DNA of 64,000 nt from Oscillospiraceae bacterium (GCA_015069045.1 SVJJ01000008.1:17450-81449); one strand, 5' to 3'; counted from the first letter of the stretch, positions 36,613 through 46,136 are shown. The notes: generated by a model from the letters alone, not told the origin. Numbers and translations: made by a program.

Positions 36613-37461
36613 ATGGACTACATTATTTTTGATTTGGAATGGTCTCGAAACGTGCGACACGTTATTCCTGCTTGCCCCGATGAAATCATTCAAATCGGTG
36701 CAGTAAAATATGATAAAAATTTAAATTATAAGGGAAGCTTTAATCGATTTATCAAAACTGGTGTATATGACAAAGTAGATAATAGAGTGGCACATATTAC
36801 CGGTATTACTAAGGAACATTTAATGCGATTTGGCATACCTTTTATGCAGGCATTTCGTGAGTTTAAGGCCTTTATGGGTCGTGATTGTGTTCTTATGTCT
36901 TGGGGGCCTCAGGATATTCAGGTTTTACGGATTAATGCTCAATATTATAATAAGGATATTAAACTTAATTTTATGCAAAAATTTGCAGATTTACAGCGAT
37001 ATGCAGCTCGTCAGCTACATGCGGATGAGAAACAACAACTTGGTCTTAAAACAGCGGCCGATTTGTGTGAAATTCCCTATGAGGAAGAAACCCTTCATGA
37101 TGCTCATGTGGATGCAGAGATTTCAGGGGAGGTTTTTGTTCGCATTTTTGATAAGAAGAACTTTTCGGAAATCATTTATAATGCAGCAGATTCCTTTAAA
37201 GAAAAAGGAAAAACCATGAAACCGGATGGTGCTCAGTTTATTTTAACCTGCCCGGATTGTGCTGTGCCTCTTAAAAATAAAAGTAGCTGGTTTCGCCATG
37301 CGGGTGCCCACCAATTTTTTTCTTTTCTGCGTTGTAATCGATGCAAACGAGATGTTTTTGCCGTGATAGAAATGTTTCCAGGTAAGGGTAAACGGATTCA
37401 TTATAAGCGTCGGCTGCGCTTTGTTGATAAAATTAAAAATATAAATAAGATTTGTGAATAA
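36613..37461 (+). CDS. DnaQ-like 3'-5' exonuclease with C-terminal zinc ribbon
   Basis: DEDD-type exonuclease, 282 residues. Exo I is YIIFDLEWSR, exo II lies around MSWGPQDIQVLRINAQYY, and exo III is HDAHVDAEISGEVF (DEDDh). After residue 210 comes a four-Cys zinc ribbon (TCPDCAVPLKN...LRCNRCKRDVF), an addition not present in the DNA polymerase III epsilon subunit. It resembles KapD-like exonucleases; RNA or DNA as substrate is not certain. The start at MDYIIFDLEW is chosen by motif position; an upstream start overlapping ung would add 13 unconserved residues. Confidence 0.85.
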   Translation: MDYIIFDLEWSRNVRHVIPACPDEIIQIGAVKYDKNLNYKGSFNRFIKTGVYDKVDNRVAHITGITKEHLMRFGIPFMQAFREFKAFMGRDCVLMSWGPQDIQVLRINAQYYNKDIKLNFMQKFADLQRYAARQLHADEKQQLGLKTAADLCEIPYEEETLHDAHVDAEISGEVFVRIFDKKNFSEIIYNAADSFKEKGKTMKPDGAQFILTCPDCAVPLKNKSSWFRHAGAHQFFSFLRCNRCKRDVFAVIEMFPGKGKRIHYKRRLRFVDKIKNINKICE

Positions 37462-37484
37462 ATCTTGTGATGGGAGCGATTGCT

Positions 37485-38762
37485 ATGTCTAAGTACTTAA
37501 GTTTATTAAATGATAAGGATAAAAACCTGCGTTTATATATCCTTTCTAAGTTGGTAGAGCATGGAGAAATCCAGCCGCAGGAGGGAAAGAATGAAGTAAA
37601 CAACCACATTCATACCACCTATTCTTTTTCACCCTATACGCCGACTATGGCGGCGACTAGGGCATATATGGCTGGCTTATCTACAGCCGGCATTATGGAC
37701 CATGATTCTATTAGTGGTGCCAGAGAGTTTTTAGAAGCCGGAAAGATTTTAGGCCTAACAACCACTATTGGTGCAGAATGTCGTGTGAGCATGGCAGATA
37801 CGCCCTTGAGTGATAAACGAATTAATAATCCGGACCAAAACGGGATTGCATATATGGCATTGCATGGTGTTCCTCATACCCAAATTGATAAATTAGAAGC
37901 TTATTTTAAGCCATATTTAGAAGCGAGAAATCGTCGTAACAGAAAAATGGTGGAAAATATCAATGACATGTTTAAACAATATGGCATCACCTTGGATTTT
38001 GATATGGATGTATTGTCGCTTTCTCAATTTGTCAATGGGGGTTCCATTACAGAACGACATATTTTATACGCTCTAAGTCTAAAAGTTGTGTCTGTGTTTG
38101 GTAAGGGGGCAGGTTGTATTGGCTTTTTAAAGAATACCTTAGGGGTTCCCCTTTCTGATAAAACCGAAAGCATTTTGCTTGATGAGAACAATGAGCATTA
38201 TGCTTATGACTTATTAGGTGTGATGAAAAGTGATTTAATCAGCAAAATTTATGTGGATGCTGCTGAGGAATGCCCGCCTGTTCGGGAGATGATTGCTTTT
38301 GCTAAGGAAATAGGCGCTATTTCAGCCTATGCATATTTAGGTGATGTAGGGCAGAGCGTAACTGGGGACAAAAAAGCACAAACCTTTGAAGACAGTTACC
38401 TGGATTTATTATTTAAAACGATCAGCGAATTAGGATTTGATGCGGTTACCTACATGCCTTCCCGCAATACTCCAGAACAATTGGAAATGGTAATGGGTTT
38501 ATGCGACCAATATAACTTATTCCAAATTAGCGGAGAAGATATTAATAGTCCCCGTCAAAGTTTTATCTGCGAAAAATTGCAGGAGCCACGGTTTAGTCAT
38601 TTGATTGATTCCACTTGGGCCTTAATTGGTCATGAAAAAATGGCAACAAAGGATTTATCTTTGGGCATGTTTGCGGAAGCTGCCCGAATTCAGTATCCAA
38701 ATATACGTGAGCGTGTATCTGCTTATAAGGGATATGGTTTGGAAATAATCGACAAAAAATGA
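37485..38762 (+). CDS. PHP-domain metal-dependent phosphoesterase
   Basis: A 425-residue PHP-superfamily protein, predicted trinuclear metal phosphoesterase. Metal ligands are visible in NNHIHTTYSFSPYTP (residues 39-53), GIMDHDSISG and TTIGAECRV. A long C-terminal half includes DAVTYMPSRNTPEQLEMVMG and ISGEDINSPRQSF. GGGAG sits 8 nt before MSKYLS. Substrate unknown: histidinol-phosphatase activity is unlikely since no his genes are near. Confidence 0.82.
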   Translation: MSKYLSLLNDKDKNLRLYILSKLVEHGEIQPQEGKNEVNNHIHTTYSFSPYTPTMAATRAYMAGLSTAGIMDHDSISGAREFLEAGKILGLTTTIGAECRVSMADTPLSDKRINNPDQNGIAYMALHGVPHTQIDKLEAYFKPYLEARNRRNRKMVENINDMFKQYGITLDFDMDVLSLSQFVNGGSITERHILYALSLKVVSVFGKGAGCIGFLKNTLGVPLSDKTESILLDENNEHYAYDLLGVMKSDLISKIYVDAAEECPPVREMIAFAKEIGAISAYAYLGDVGQSVTGDKKAQTFEDSYLDLLFKTISELGFDAVTYMPSRNTPEQLEMVMGLCDQYNLFQISGEDINSPRQSFICEKLQEPRFSHLIDSTWALIGHEKMATKDLSLGMFAEAARIQYPNIRERVSAYKGYGLEIIDKK

Positions 38763-38792
38763 CTTCTTTTTTTAAAAAAATATACTTTTGTA

Positions 38793-38822
38793 TTGACAAG
38801 AACAATCGTTATACGATACAAT
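38793..38822 (+). promoter_or_regulatory. Promoter of xpt with a palindrome in the spacer
   Basis: TTGACA (38793-38798), 18 bp spacer, TACAAT (38817-38822). The spacer holds ATCGT-TAT-ACGAT (38805-38817), a perfect inverted repeat well placed to be a repressor operator. No guanine riboswitch was found in the leader. Confidence 0.7.
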
Positions 38823-38873
38823 ATACCTAAGCATTTTTTTTGATGTATTTTACGAAAAGAGGACGGCCTGTTC

Positions 38874-39443
38874 ATGCAGCTACTGATGGATCGTATATGT
38901 CGCGATGGGAAAATTCGCGAGGGTAATGTTTTAAAAGTCGACAGCTTTTTAAACCATCAAATGGATATTGAGTTGTTTGCTGCTATTGGGCAGGAGTTTA
39001 AGCAACGTTTTTCTGATGCAGAGATTACAAAAATTTTAACTATTGAAGCATCAGGTATTGGCATTGCATGTATTACAGCGCAATATTTTGGCGTACCCGT
39101 TGTGTTTGCAAAGAAAAATAAAACAAAAAATATAGCCGGTGATGTATACACCAGCCAAGTTGAGTCCTTTACTCATGCTCGTTCCTATGATATTTTAGTG
39201 GCAAAAGAATTTTTAACCCAAGAGGATAAGGTTTTAATTATTGATGATTTTTTGGCAAATGGAAGTGCTTTGTTAGGCCTTTCCGCTTTGATTCGTCATG
39301 CTGGTGCTACTTTGGTTGGGGCAGGCATTGTGATTGAAAAGGGATTTCAGCCGGGAGGCACTATGTTGCGCAAGCAAGGCGTCCGTATTGAGTCTTTAGC
39401 TATTATTGAGTCCATGGATCAGAACGAGATTGTGTTTCGCTAA
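38874..39443 (+). CDS. xpt: Xanthine phosphoribosyltransferase
   Basis: Converts xanthine and PRPP to XMP in purine salvage. 189 residues. It begins MQLLMDRICRDGKIREGNVLKVDSFLNHQ in three conserved blocks (first 20: MQLLMDRICRDGKIREGNVL), has the PRPP-binding motif VLIIDDFLANGSAL and the family's EKGFQPGG. It is directly upstream of a BMP-type nucleoside transporter, consistent with a purine uptake and salvage unit. The usual purine riboswitch is missing. Confidence 0.94.
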   Translation: MQLLMDRICRDGKIREGNVLKVDSFLNHQMDIELFAAIGQEFKQRFSDAEITKILTIEASGIGIACITAQYFGVPVVFAKKNKTKNIAGDVYTSQVESFTHARSYDILVAKEFLTQEDKVLIIDDFLANGSALLGLSALIRHAGATLVGAGIVIEKGFQPGGTMLRKQGVRIESLAIIESMDQNEIVFR

Positions 39444-39524
39444 ACTGTATTTAAGGGATTTTTCCCTTTAATAAGAACAGGCCAAAGGCTTGTATCTAAA
39501 ATTTTTTTAGGAGGAATCATACTC

Positions 39525-40649
39525 ATGAAACATTTTGCAAAGATTGCTGCACTGTTACTTACAGTAGCTATGTTGGTTACAATGGCTGGCTGCAGCAATG
39601 AGACAGCTGGTAGTGGCGAAGGTGCCGCAAATGGCGACTTTAAAGTCGGTGTTATTCACATTGGTGATCCTGCTGACGGTTCCGGTTATTCCTATGCGCA
39701 TGATCTAGGTATTGTTGCTATGCAAGAAAACCTGAAGTTAGATGACAGCCAGGTTATCCGCAAAATTAATGTAAACGATGGTGATGCTGCTGCAACCAGA
39801 ACTGCAATTGAGGAATGTATTGAAGAAGGTTGTAAATTGATTTTTGGTACAAGCTGGGGTTACATGGATACCATGGAGCAGTTAGCAGCTGAATATCCCG
39901 ATGTTATGTTCTCTCATGGTACCGGTTATAAATCTAACGGTACAAACTTTAACAACTATTTCGGTCGTATTTACCAGGCTCGCTATCTATCCGGTATTGC
40001 AGCAGGCTTAAAAACCGCTAGCAACAAAATTGGTTATGTAGCTGCAATGGATATTCAAAACTCTGAAGTTACCGGCGGTATCAATGCATTTGCTATGGGT
40101 GTTGAATCCGTTAATCCTGAGGCTCAGGTATTTGTAAAGGTTACAAACAGCTGGTTTAGTCCTGATTTAGAGAAGCAAGCTGCAGAAGCATTGCTTGACA
40201 TGGGTTGTGATGTTATCGCACAGCACTGTGATACAACAGCTCCTCAGTTAGCAGCTCAGAGCCGTGGCGCATTTGGTTGTGGTTACAACTCTGATATGAC
40301 AAAAGATGCACCGCAAGCACATTTAACAGCTCCTATCTGGAACTGGGGTGTTTATTATACCAAGGCTGCTCAGGCAGTTATGGAAGGTACTTGGGATGCA
40401 GCTAACTATTTCGGTGGCATGGATGATGGCCTGGTTGATATTTCTCCATTATCTGAAAATTGTGCTGAGGGCACAGAGGAAGCCATTGAAGCAGCAAAAG
40501 CTAAAATTAAGGATGGTACTTTCAAAGTATTTGAAGGTGAACTGTTTGATAATAAGGGCAATCAGGTTTGCGCTGCTGGCGAAGTTATTTCTGATGCTGA
40601 CATCACAGGCGCTATGAACTGGTACTACAGAAACGTTGTAGCTGAATAA
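39525..40649 (+). CDS. BMP-family nucleoside-binding lipoprotein
   Basis: Extracellular solute-binding protein of a purine-nucleoside ABC importer. 374 residues with a lipoprotein signal (MKHFAKIAALLLTVAMLVTM, lipobox MAGC with Cys 23), then a Ser/Gly linker and the BMP domain (VGVIHIGDPADGSGYSYAHD, LIFGTSWGYMDTMEQLAAEY, GGINAFAMGVESVNPEAQV). AGGAGG precedes the ATG. It is followed by a hairpin and the ATPase and permease genes. Confidence 0.94.
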   Translation: MKHFAKIAALLLTVAMLVTMAGCSNETAGSGEGAANGDFKVGVIHIGDPADGSGYSYAHDLGIVAMQENLKLDDSQVIRKINVNDGDAAATRTAIEECIEEGCKLIFGTSWGYMDTMEQLAAEYPDVMFSHGTGYKSNGTNFNNYFGRIYQARYLSGIAAGLKTASNKIGYVAAMDIQNSEVTGGINAFAMGVESVNPEAQVFVKVTNSWFSPDLEKQAAEALLDMGCDVIAQHCDTTAPQLAAQSRGAFGCGYNSDMTKDAPQAHLTAPIWNWGVYYTKAAQAVMEGTWDAANYFGGMDDGLVDISPLSENCAEGTEEAIEAAKAKIKDGTFKVFEGELFDNKGNQVCAAGEVISDADITGAMNWYYRNVVAE

Positions 40650-40662
40650 GAAATGGTTTTTA

Positions 40663-40687
40663 GGGGCGGTGCCGAGCGTGCCGCCCC
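40663..40687 (+). promoter_or_regulatory. Intercistronic GC-rich hairpin after the binding-protein gene
   Basis: GGGGCGG pairs with CCGCCCC around an 11 nt loop, with no T-tract. It probably protects the upstream mRNA so that the binding protein is made in excess over the transporter. Confidence 0.55.
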
Positions 40688-40742
40688 ATTTTAAAATTAT
40701 GCGGCAAAATGGCTGCAAGAATAGGCGAGGTGACAAATTTAC

Positions 40743-42278
40743 ATGGATAGAGCAAGACAAAATTCGCCGGCTATTGAATTGCGCGGAATTACCAAAACCT
40801 TTGAATCAGTTGTAGCCAATCACAATATTAATTTATCACTCAATCGTGGTGAAATTCTAGCACTTTTAGGAGAAAACGGCTCAGGCAAAACGACGCTTAT
40901 GAATATTTTGGCTGGCATTTATAAACCGGATTGTGGCTCAATTTTTATAGATGGCGAGCCTGTTGTTATTCATTCACCCGAGGATGCAAACAAACATGGA
41001 ATTGGTATGATTCATCAGCATTTTAAGCTGGTAGATGTTCATACTGCTACGGATAATATTATTTTAGGTAATAAAGGGACGGGGCTATGGCTAAAACCAT
41101 CACGCCGTCAACGAATTAAGGAACTTTCTGAACGGTATCATTTACATATTGACCCTGATAAAAAAGTCTATAACATGTCTGTTAGCGAAAAACAGACAGT
41201 TGAAATATTAAAGGTTTTGTATCGCGGGGCAGATATTTTAATATTAGATGAGCCCACAGCGGTGCTGACGCCTCAAGAAATTACTAAATTATTTGAGATT
41301 TTACGGCACATGCGTGATCATGGATGTGCCATTATTATCATTACTCACAAATTAGGTGAGGTTATGGAAATTAGTGACCGTGTTACCATTTTACGCAAAG
41401 GGGAAAGTGTGGCCACAGTCAACACCGCAGAAACTGATATCCATGCGTTAACAGAACTTATGGTAGGCAAAACGGTGGAATTATCCATTGAATGCCCCGA
41501 ACGAAAGCACAAAGGTAATTTGTTAGAAATTCATCATTTGACTGTGAGCAACGAGGAAGGCGTTGATGCCATTCAGGACGTTAGCTTTGATTTGAATAAG
41601 GGTGAAATTTTAGGTGTTGCTGGTTTGGCAGGTAGCGGCCAGAAAGAGCTTTGTGAAACTATTGCCGGTCTAATAAGGCCCAGAGAAGGTGCCATTCTCT
41701 ATAAAAATGAAAATATTGTTGGTAAAAGTCCTGCTGACATTATTAAAATTGGTATTAGTATGAGTTTTATTCCTGAAGACCGTTTAGGCATGGGTCTTGC
41801 CGCTTCTCTCAGCATGGTAGATAATATGTTATTAAAAAGCTATCATAAGGGGAGAGGGCCTATTTTACAAAGAAAAGATGCTAGAGTATTAGCGGAGTCC
41901 TTAGTAGAGAGACTCGAAATCGTGACACCTAGTGTGGAGACCCCGGTGCGTCGTCTTTCCGGCGGCAATGTACAAAAGGTACTTTTAGGTAGAGAGATTG
42001 AGTCTAACCCAAATGTTTTGATTACCGCTTATCCCGTTCGTGGTTTAGATATTAATTCATCCTATACGATTTATGAGGCTATTAATCAGCAAAAGGAAAA
42101 AGGTGTTGGCGTTTTATTTATTGGCGAGGATTTGGATGTTATGCTTGAGCTATGCGATCGGATTATGGTTTTATGCCATGGTCGTGTAACGGGCATTGTT
42201 AATGCGCATGAAACCACTAAGGAAGCTCTAGGTCTGTTGATGACCGATGCAGCCAACAAAAAGGAGGATGCAGAATGA
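40743..42278 (+). CDS. Nucleoside ABC transporter ATPase with two ABC domains
   Basis: ATP-binding subunit of the importer. 511 residues with two ABC modules. Module 1 is complete: Walker A LLGENGSGKTT, signature-like MSVSEKQTVEI, Walker B ILILDEPTAVLTP. Module 2 has a degenerate Walker A (VAGLAGSGQKEL) but a good signature RRLSGGNVQKVLLGRE, and its Walker B region LITAYPVRGLDINSS lacks the catalytic Glu. This asymmetry is typical of the YufO/RbsA-like subfamily. It overlaps the permease gene by 4 nt. Confidence 0.94.
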   Translation: MDRARQNSPAIELRGITKTFESVVANHNINLSLNRGEILALLGENGSGKTTLMNILAGIYKPDCGSIFIDGEPVVIHSPEDANKHGIGMIHQHFKLVDVHTATDNIILGNKGTGLWLKPSRRQRIKELSERYHLHIDPDKKVYNMSVSEKQTVEILKVLYRGADILILDEPTAVLTPQEITKLFEILRHMRDHGCAIIIITHKLGEVMEISDRVTILRKGESVATVNTAETDIHALTELMVGKTVELSIECPERKHKGNLLEIHHLTVSNEEGVDAIQDVSFDLNKGEILGVAGLAGSGQKELCETIAGLIRPREGAILYKNENIVGKSPADIIKIGISMSFIPEDRLGMGLAASLSMVDNMLLKSYHKGRGPILQRKDARVLAESLVERLEIVTPSVETPVRRLSGGNVQKVLLGREIESNPNVLITAYPVRGLDINSSYTIYEAINQQKEKGVGVLFIGEDLDVMLELCDRIMVLCHGRVTGIVNAHETTKEALGLLMTDAANKKEDAE

Positions 42279-43357
42279 AGCATACAAATGAGCCCTTTGT
42301 ACGCGTTGTGAAAAAAACGGAGCTTACAGGCGGTAAACTGGCGCTGTTTTCTTTAGGTGCTTTGTTACTTGCTATTATAGCAGGCGGGTTATTTATTCTT
42401 AGCTTGGGTCAGAATCCCTTTGCTGTATATAAAACCATTTTCTTTGGTGCGTTTCGCAGCAAAATGGCAATTCAAGGTACTATTAAAATTGCCATTCCGT
42501 TGTTGATAAGTGCATTGGCTATTACGCTGGCTTTTAAAATGAAATTTTGGAATATTGGTGCCGAGGGGCAAATTATTATGGGTGCTATTTTTGCCACATA
42601 TTTTGCACTGTTTCATAATAATTTACCTCATTTTCTATTGATCATTGTTATGCTTGTGGCAGGTATGGTGGGCGGCGGTCTGTGGGGATTAATCCCGGCC
42701 TTTTTTAAAAGCAAATTTGGCACAAACGAAACGTTATTTACTTTGATGCTAAATTATATTGCCTTGTATTTAATCAAGTATTTTACAGAGGGACCATGGC
42801 GTGATCCAAGTTCCTCCGGGTTTCCTAAAATTGCAACTTTTGTGCCTAATGCACAGCTTGATAAACTTTTTGGCGTACATATAGGATGGGTTATTGCTCT
42901 TGTTTTGGTTTTTGTTGTTTTTATTTATCTACGATATACCAAGCAGGGATATGAAATTACCGTTGTTGGTGAAAGTGAAAATACAGCTCGGTATGCAGGT
43001 ATGAATGTCAGCAAAATCGTCATGCGTACCATGTTCTTAAGCGGTGCGATTTGTGGTATTGCCGGTATGACACAGGCAACCGGCGCAGCGTATACATTAG
43101 GAGAGAGTATTACGGGCGGAGTTGGGTTTACAGCCATTATTGTGGCATGGCTTGCGCGTTTAAATCCCTTTTTCTCTCTGTTTTTCACTTTGTTCCTGAG
43201 TGCCTTACAAAAAGGCAGTAGTGTTATGCAAAGCTCTTTTGGTTTATCCACTTATGTATCTGATGTATTACAAGGGATAATTTTATTTGTTATTTTAGGT
43301 ATGGATTTCTTTGTTCAATATAAACTCATATTTAGGGGGCGTGTCAACCATGATTAA
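42275..43357 (+). CDS. Nucleoside ABC transporter permease 1 (YufP-like)
   Basis: First membrane subunit of the importer. 360 residues with about nine or ten hydrophobic segments of the BPD_transp_2 family. Recognisable: FKMKFWNIGAEGQIIMGAI, GTNETLFTLMLNYIALYLI and GVGFTAIIVAWLARLNPF. It overlaps the ATPase gene (4 nt) and the next permease (8 nt), indicating tight translational coupling. Confidence 0.93.
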   Translation: MKHTNEPFVRVVKKTELTGGKLALFSLGALLLAIIAGGLFILSLGQNPFAVYKTIFFGAFRSKMAIQGTIKIAIPLLISALAITLAFKMKFWNIGAEGQIIMGAIFATYFALFHNNLPHFLLIIVMLVAGMVGGGLWGLIPAFFKSKFGTNETLFTLMLNYIALYLIKYFTEGPWRDPSSSGFPKIATFVPNAQLDKLFGVHIGWVIALVLVFVVFIYLRYTKQGYEITVVGESENTARYAGMNVSKIVMRTMFLSGAICGIAGMTQATGAAYTLGESITGGVGFTAIIVAWLARLNPFFSLFFTLFLSALQKGSSVMQSSFGLSTYVSDVLQGIILFVILGMDFFVQYKLIFRGRVNHD

Positions 43358-44297
43358 TTTTTTGTTTGCAGCCATTAAAGCGGGCACACCCTTGCTTTTA
43401 GGTACAACCGGTGAAATTGTAACAGAGAAAACTGGCAACCTGAATTTAGGTGTGGAAGGTATGATGTTTTTAGGTGCTTTTGCTGGTTTTTATATGGGTT
43501 ATCGTACCGGCAGTGTAATTTTAGCACTTTTGGCAGCTTTTATCTTGGGTGCTATGGGTGCACTTGTGTATGCTTTTCTAACTGTAACCCTTAAGGCAAA
43601 TCAAACAGTGGCCGGCTTAGCGTTGACGATTTTCGGTGCGGGATTTGCTAACTTTTTTGGACAAATTTTAATTGCAGAATCAGTGGGTGGCGTACCGAAA
43701 CTGCCGGACTCTTTTATTAGTCGTGTGGCGGAAGGCCCTTTGCCAATTTTAGGTGATATTCCCTATATTGGTAAATTGATTTTTTCTCATAATCCTTTTG
43801 TTTATGGGGCTGTTATTGTTTCGATTTTTTGTTGGTTATACATCAGTAAAACCCGACCCGGCCTGAGTATGCGTTCGGTGGGTGAAAATCCTGCCGCTGC
43901 TGATGCAGCGGGGATTAATGTAGCGTTAGTGAAATATGTAAATATTTTACTGGGCGGCGGCATTTGCGGTTTGGGCGGTGCCTATATCTCCCTCATCAAT
44001 GGTGGTGGGGTTTGGAATAATAACTGTGTTAATGGTCAAGGCTGGATTGCTGTTGCTTTGGTTATTTTTGCCAATTGGAGTCCCCTTAAATCAATTTTGG
44101 GTTCTTTGGTATTCGGTGCCTTTACCGTGTTGCAATTTTATGTACCCAAGGATATAATTTCTATTCCGAATGCTTTTTATGTAATGTTACCTTATTTGAT
44201 TACTGCCATTGTTTTGATCTTTAGCTCTATTAAAAAATCAAAGGAGCATGCCCAACCGGCGGGGTGCAGTATAAACTATTTCCGCGAAGAGCGTTAA
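43350..44297 (+). CDS. Nucleoside ABC transporter permease 2 (YufQ-like)
   Basis: Second membrane subunit. 315 residues. Conserved features: LLLGTTGEIVTEKTGNLNLG, GVEGMMFLGAFAGFY and GQGWIAVALVIFANWSPLKS. The start is MINFLFAAIKAG, preceded by GGGGGCG within the end of the previous gene; a start 13 codons earlier would lie deeper in that gene. A strong terminator closes the operon. Confidence 0.93.
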   Translation: MINFLFAAIKAGTPLLLGTTGEIVTEKTGNLNLGVEGMMFLGAFAGFYMGYRTGSVILALLAAFILGAMGALVYAFLTVTLKANQTVAGLALTIFGAGFANFFGQILIAESVGGVPKLPDSFISRVAEGPLPILGDIPYIGKLIFSHNPFVYGAVIVSIFCWLYISKTRPGLSMRSVGENPAAADAAGINVALVKYVNILLGGGICGLGGAYISLINGGGVWNNNCVNGQGWIAVALVIFANWSPLKSILGSLVFGAFTVLQFYVPKDIISIPNAFYVMLPYLITAIVLIFSSIKKSKEHAQPAGCSINYFREER

Positions 44298-44312
44298 GAT
44301 TTATTTCTATTT

Positions 44313-44354
44313 ACAAACAGGGATACAGCATAAGCTGTATCCCTGTTTGTTTTT
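44313..44354 (+). terminator. Strong terminator of the nucleoside transporter operon
   Basis: Perfect 17 bp stem beginning ACAAACAGGGATACAGC, with an ATAA loop, followed by TTTT. Confidence 0.9.
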
Positions 44355-44517
44355 AGGCTTTTTTCTTAAATGATTTACAGTCAGTACATTGGTCCATAGT
44401 GGGATTTGCTTCATGGGTACCCACCATAATAGAATCCAAGGTGCAATACTGTTCGGAACCGTCATTGTAGGTGCATTGCTGAACAGTACATTTAATAGTT
44501 TGTTTACCAGCATTCAT
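44353..44517 (-). CDS. DUF1540-type small cysteine-rich protein
   Basis: A 54-residue protein with six cysteines: IKCTVQQCTYNDG, EQYCTLDSIMVG and MDQCTDCKSFKKK. The spacing is that of the DUF1540 family, small proteins presumed to bind metal. AAAGGAG lies 10 nt before the ATG. Function unknown; the family is common in spore-forming Clostridia. Two longer out-of-frame or extended ORFs here lack ribosome sites. It is monocistronic, downstream of the cysteine desulfurase gene on the same strand. Confidence 0.82.
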   Translation of the reverse strand: MNAGKQTIKCTVQQCTYNDGSEQYCTLDSIMVGTHEANPTMDQCTDCKSFKKKA

Positions 44518-44604
44518 AGGAAATGTACTCCTTTCACATCTGTTTTTTATTCTATTATACGATTTTATTATTTGCAAAAATCAGCATTATATACTTAAAA
44601 ATTT

Positions 44605-45735
44605 TTATTTTTGTTTGCTAATTTGATGTAGAGCATGAATAGCTGTGTCGATTTGTTTTTTGTTTGTGAAATAACCAATGCTGAACCGAACAGAACCGGA
44701 CGAAAGTGTTCCTAAGGATTTGTGGGCTGTTGCAGCACAGTGTAATCCGCTTCTTACAGCAATGTCATAATCTGTATTCAATTTTTCAGCCACCTGTACA
44801 CAATCCATTCCCTCAATATTGATTGCAGCTGTATTGATACTGCTTCCATCTCCATATAAGGTTATACCATTTATATTTTGTATTTCTTGTATAAAATAAT
44901 GTAATAAATTTTTTTCATGTTGCCGAATGGTTTCTATACCTTCTGTAAGAATAAAGTCTGCTGCGGCGCCTAATCCTGCAATTGCCGGCACATTTAAAGT
45001 GCCGCTTTCTAATCTATCCGGCATTTCATTCGGTTGTGTTAAAAGCTCAGATTGACTTCCTGTACCTCCTTCTGTTATGGTTTTTAAGTGTATATCATCA
45101 CCCACAAATAATCCGCCACTACCTTGAGGCCCATATAAGCCCTTGTGGCCAGGAAAGGCTAATAAATCAAAATCTTCGGCACAAATTGGTAATGTACCGG
45201 CACCTTGGGCGGCATCAATCATGCTATATGCCCCTTTTTTATGCGCAATACGGGAAATTTCCTTAATATCATATACATTGCCGCAAACATTTGAGGCGTG
45301 TGTACAAATGACAAGCCGTGTTCGGTTGTTAACTGCTTTGTCAAAATCATGAGGATTTAAACGGCCATTTGAATCTGCCTGCACCAGCGTGTAGGTTATG
45401 AACCCTTGTCGTTTAAGGGTTTCTAAGGGTCTTAATACAGAGTTATGCTCCATAGAACTGACTACCACATGGTCGCCAGGACCGACCACACCTTTAATGC
45501 CCGCATTTAGTGCAGCAGTTGTATTTGGGTAAAAGGCCAACCGTTCAGGCCTGTTTATTCCAAATAACTGACATAACTTTTCTCGTGTTTCATAAACAAG
45601 TGATGCTGCCTGAACGGATGGTGTATGTCCGCCACGACCCGGATTCGCACTGTGCAATACCATGGCATTATATACGGCTTGATATACGGCAGTTGGTTTT
45701 TTAAAGGAGGTGGCGGCATAGTCAAGATATATCAT
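44605..45735 (-). CDS. Cysteine desulfurase-like class V aminotransferase
   Basis: PLP enzyme predicted to release sulfur from cysteine. 376 residues. It begins MIYLDYAATSFKKP; the PLP-binding Lys is in LAFPGHKGLYGPQGSGGL; the active-site Cys loop is RSGLHCAATAH; it ends with GSVRFSIGYFTN. It belongs to the SufS/Csd-like group of Clostridia without an adjacent iuscU/sufU scaffold. The role, iron-sulfur or other thiolation, cannot be told. It is divergent from the unknown cluster at 45.9 kb. Confidence 0.9.
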   Translation of the reverse strand: MIYLDYAATSFKKPTAVYQAVYNAMVLHSANPGRGGHTPSVQAASLVYETREKLCQLFGINRPERLAFYPNTTAALNAGIKGVVGPGDHVVVSSMEHNSVLRPLETLKRQGFITYTLVQADSNGRLNPHDFDKAVNNRTRLVICTHASNVCGNVYDIKEISRIAHKKGAYSMIDAAQGAGTLPICAEDFDLLAFPGHKGLYGPQGSGGLFVGDDIHLKTITEGGTGSQSELLTQPNEMPDRLESGTLNVPAIAGLGAAADFILTEGIETIRQHEKNLLHYFIQEIQNINGITLYGDGSSINTAAINIEGMDCVQVAEKLNTDYDIAVRSGLHCAATAHKSLGTLSSGSVRFSIGYFTNKKQIDTAIHALHQISKQK

Positions 45736-45808
45736 ATAAAAACCTCCATTTCATTTTTTTATTACAGTATATGATATTCACCCATAAAGGTTATTGTCAT
45801 TATTTTCA

Positions 45809-45837
45809 TTGCAATACATATATTGATAATAGATAAT
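45809..45837 (+). promoter_or_regulatory. Promoter of the three-gene unknown cluster
   Basis: TTGCAA (45809-45814), 17 bp spacer, GATAAT (45832-45837), about 20 bp before the ribosome site AGGAGG. Confidence 0.6.
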
Positions 45838-45860
45838 GGATTGATTCAGGAGGCTTATAT

Positions 45861-46118
45861 ATGTTAAATAAACAAATCATGAGTAAATTAGAAGGTTTAT
45901 TTAAACAAATGAATCCGGAACAAAAAGAAAAATTAAATACAATTTTGCAGGATGAGGATAGTTTAAAAAAAGCAATTGACGGTATTACGCCACAAAAAGC
46001 GAGACAGGTTGCTCAAAAATTAAAATTAGATGAAAATATGACGATAGATGCAGGAGATTTAGTAAAGGAACTGCAGCAAAATCCGGAAAAAATAAAAGAA
46101 ATTAATAAAAAATTGTAG
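45861..46118 (+). CDS. Small helical protein of unknown function (cluster gene 1)
   Basis: 85 residues, charged, soluble and predicted all-helical (LEGLFKQMNPEQKEKLNTIL, ITPQKARQVAQKLKLDENM). No known motif recognised. It has AGGAGG upstream and is followed 18 nt later by a second small helical protein. The two look alike in style (short helices, QKLKL/LKLLKL tails), hinting at a related origin or a complex. Confidence 0.7.
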   Translation: MLNKQIMSKLEGLFKQMNPEQKEKLNTILQDEDSLKKAIDGITPQKARQVAQKLKLDENMTIDAGDLVKELQQNPEKIKEINKKL

Positions 46119-46136
46119 GAAAGGGTCGATACGCAA

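Noticed and set aside
38763..38873. Guanine riboswitch before xpt
   Set aside because: The leader is too short and lacks the conserved purine aptamer arms.
41800..42278. Second ABC module of the nucleoside ATPase as a damaged domain
   Set aside because: The degenerate second site is normal for this two-module transporter subfamily and not a sign of decay.
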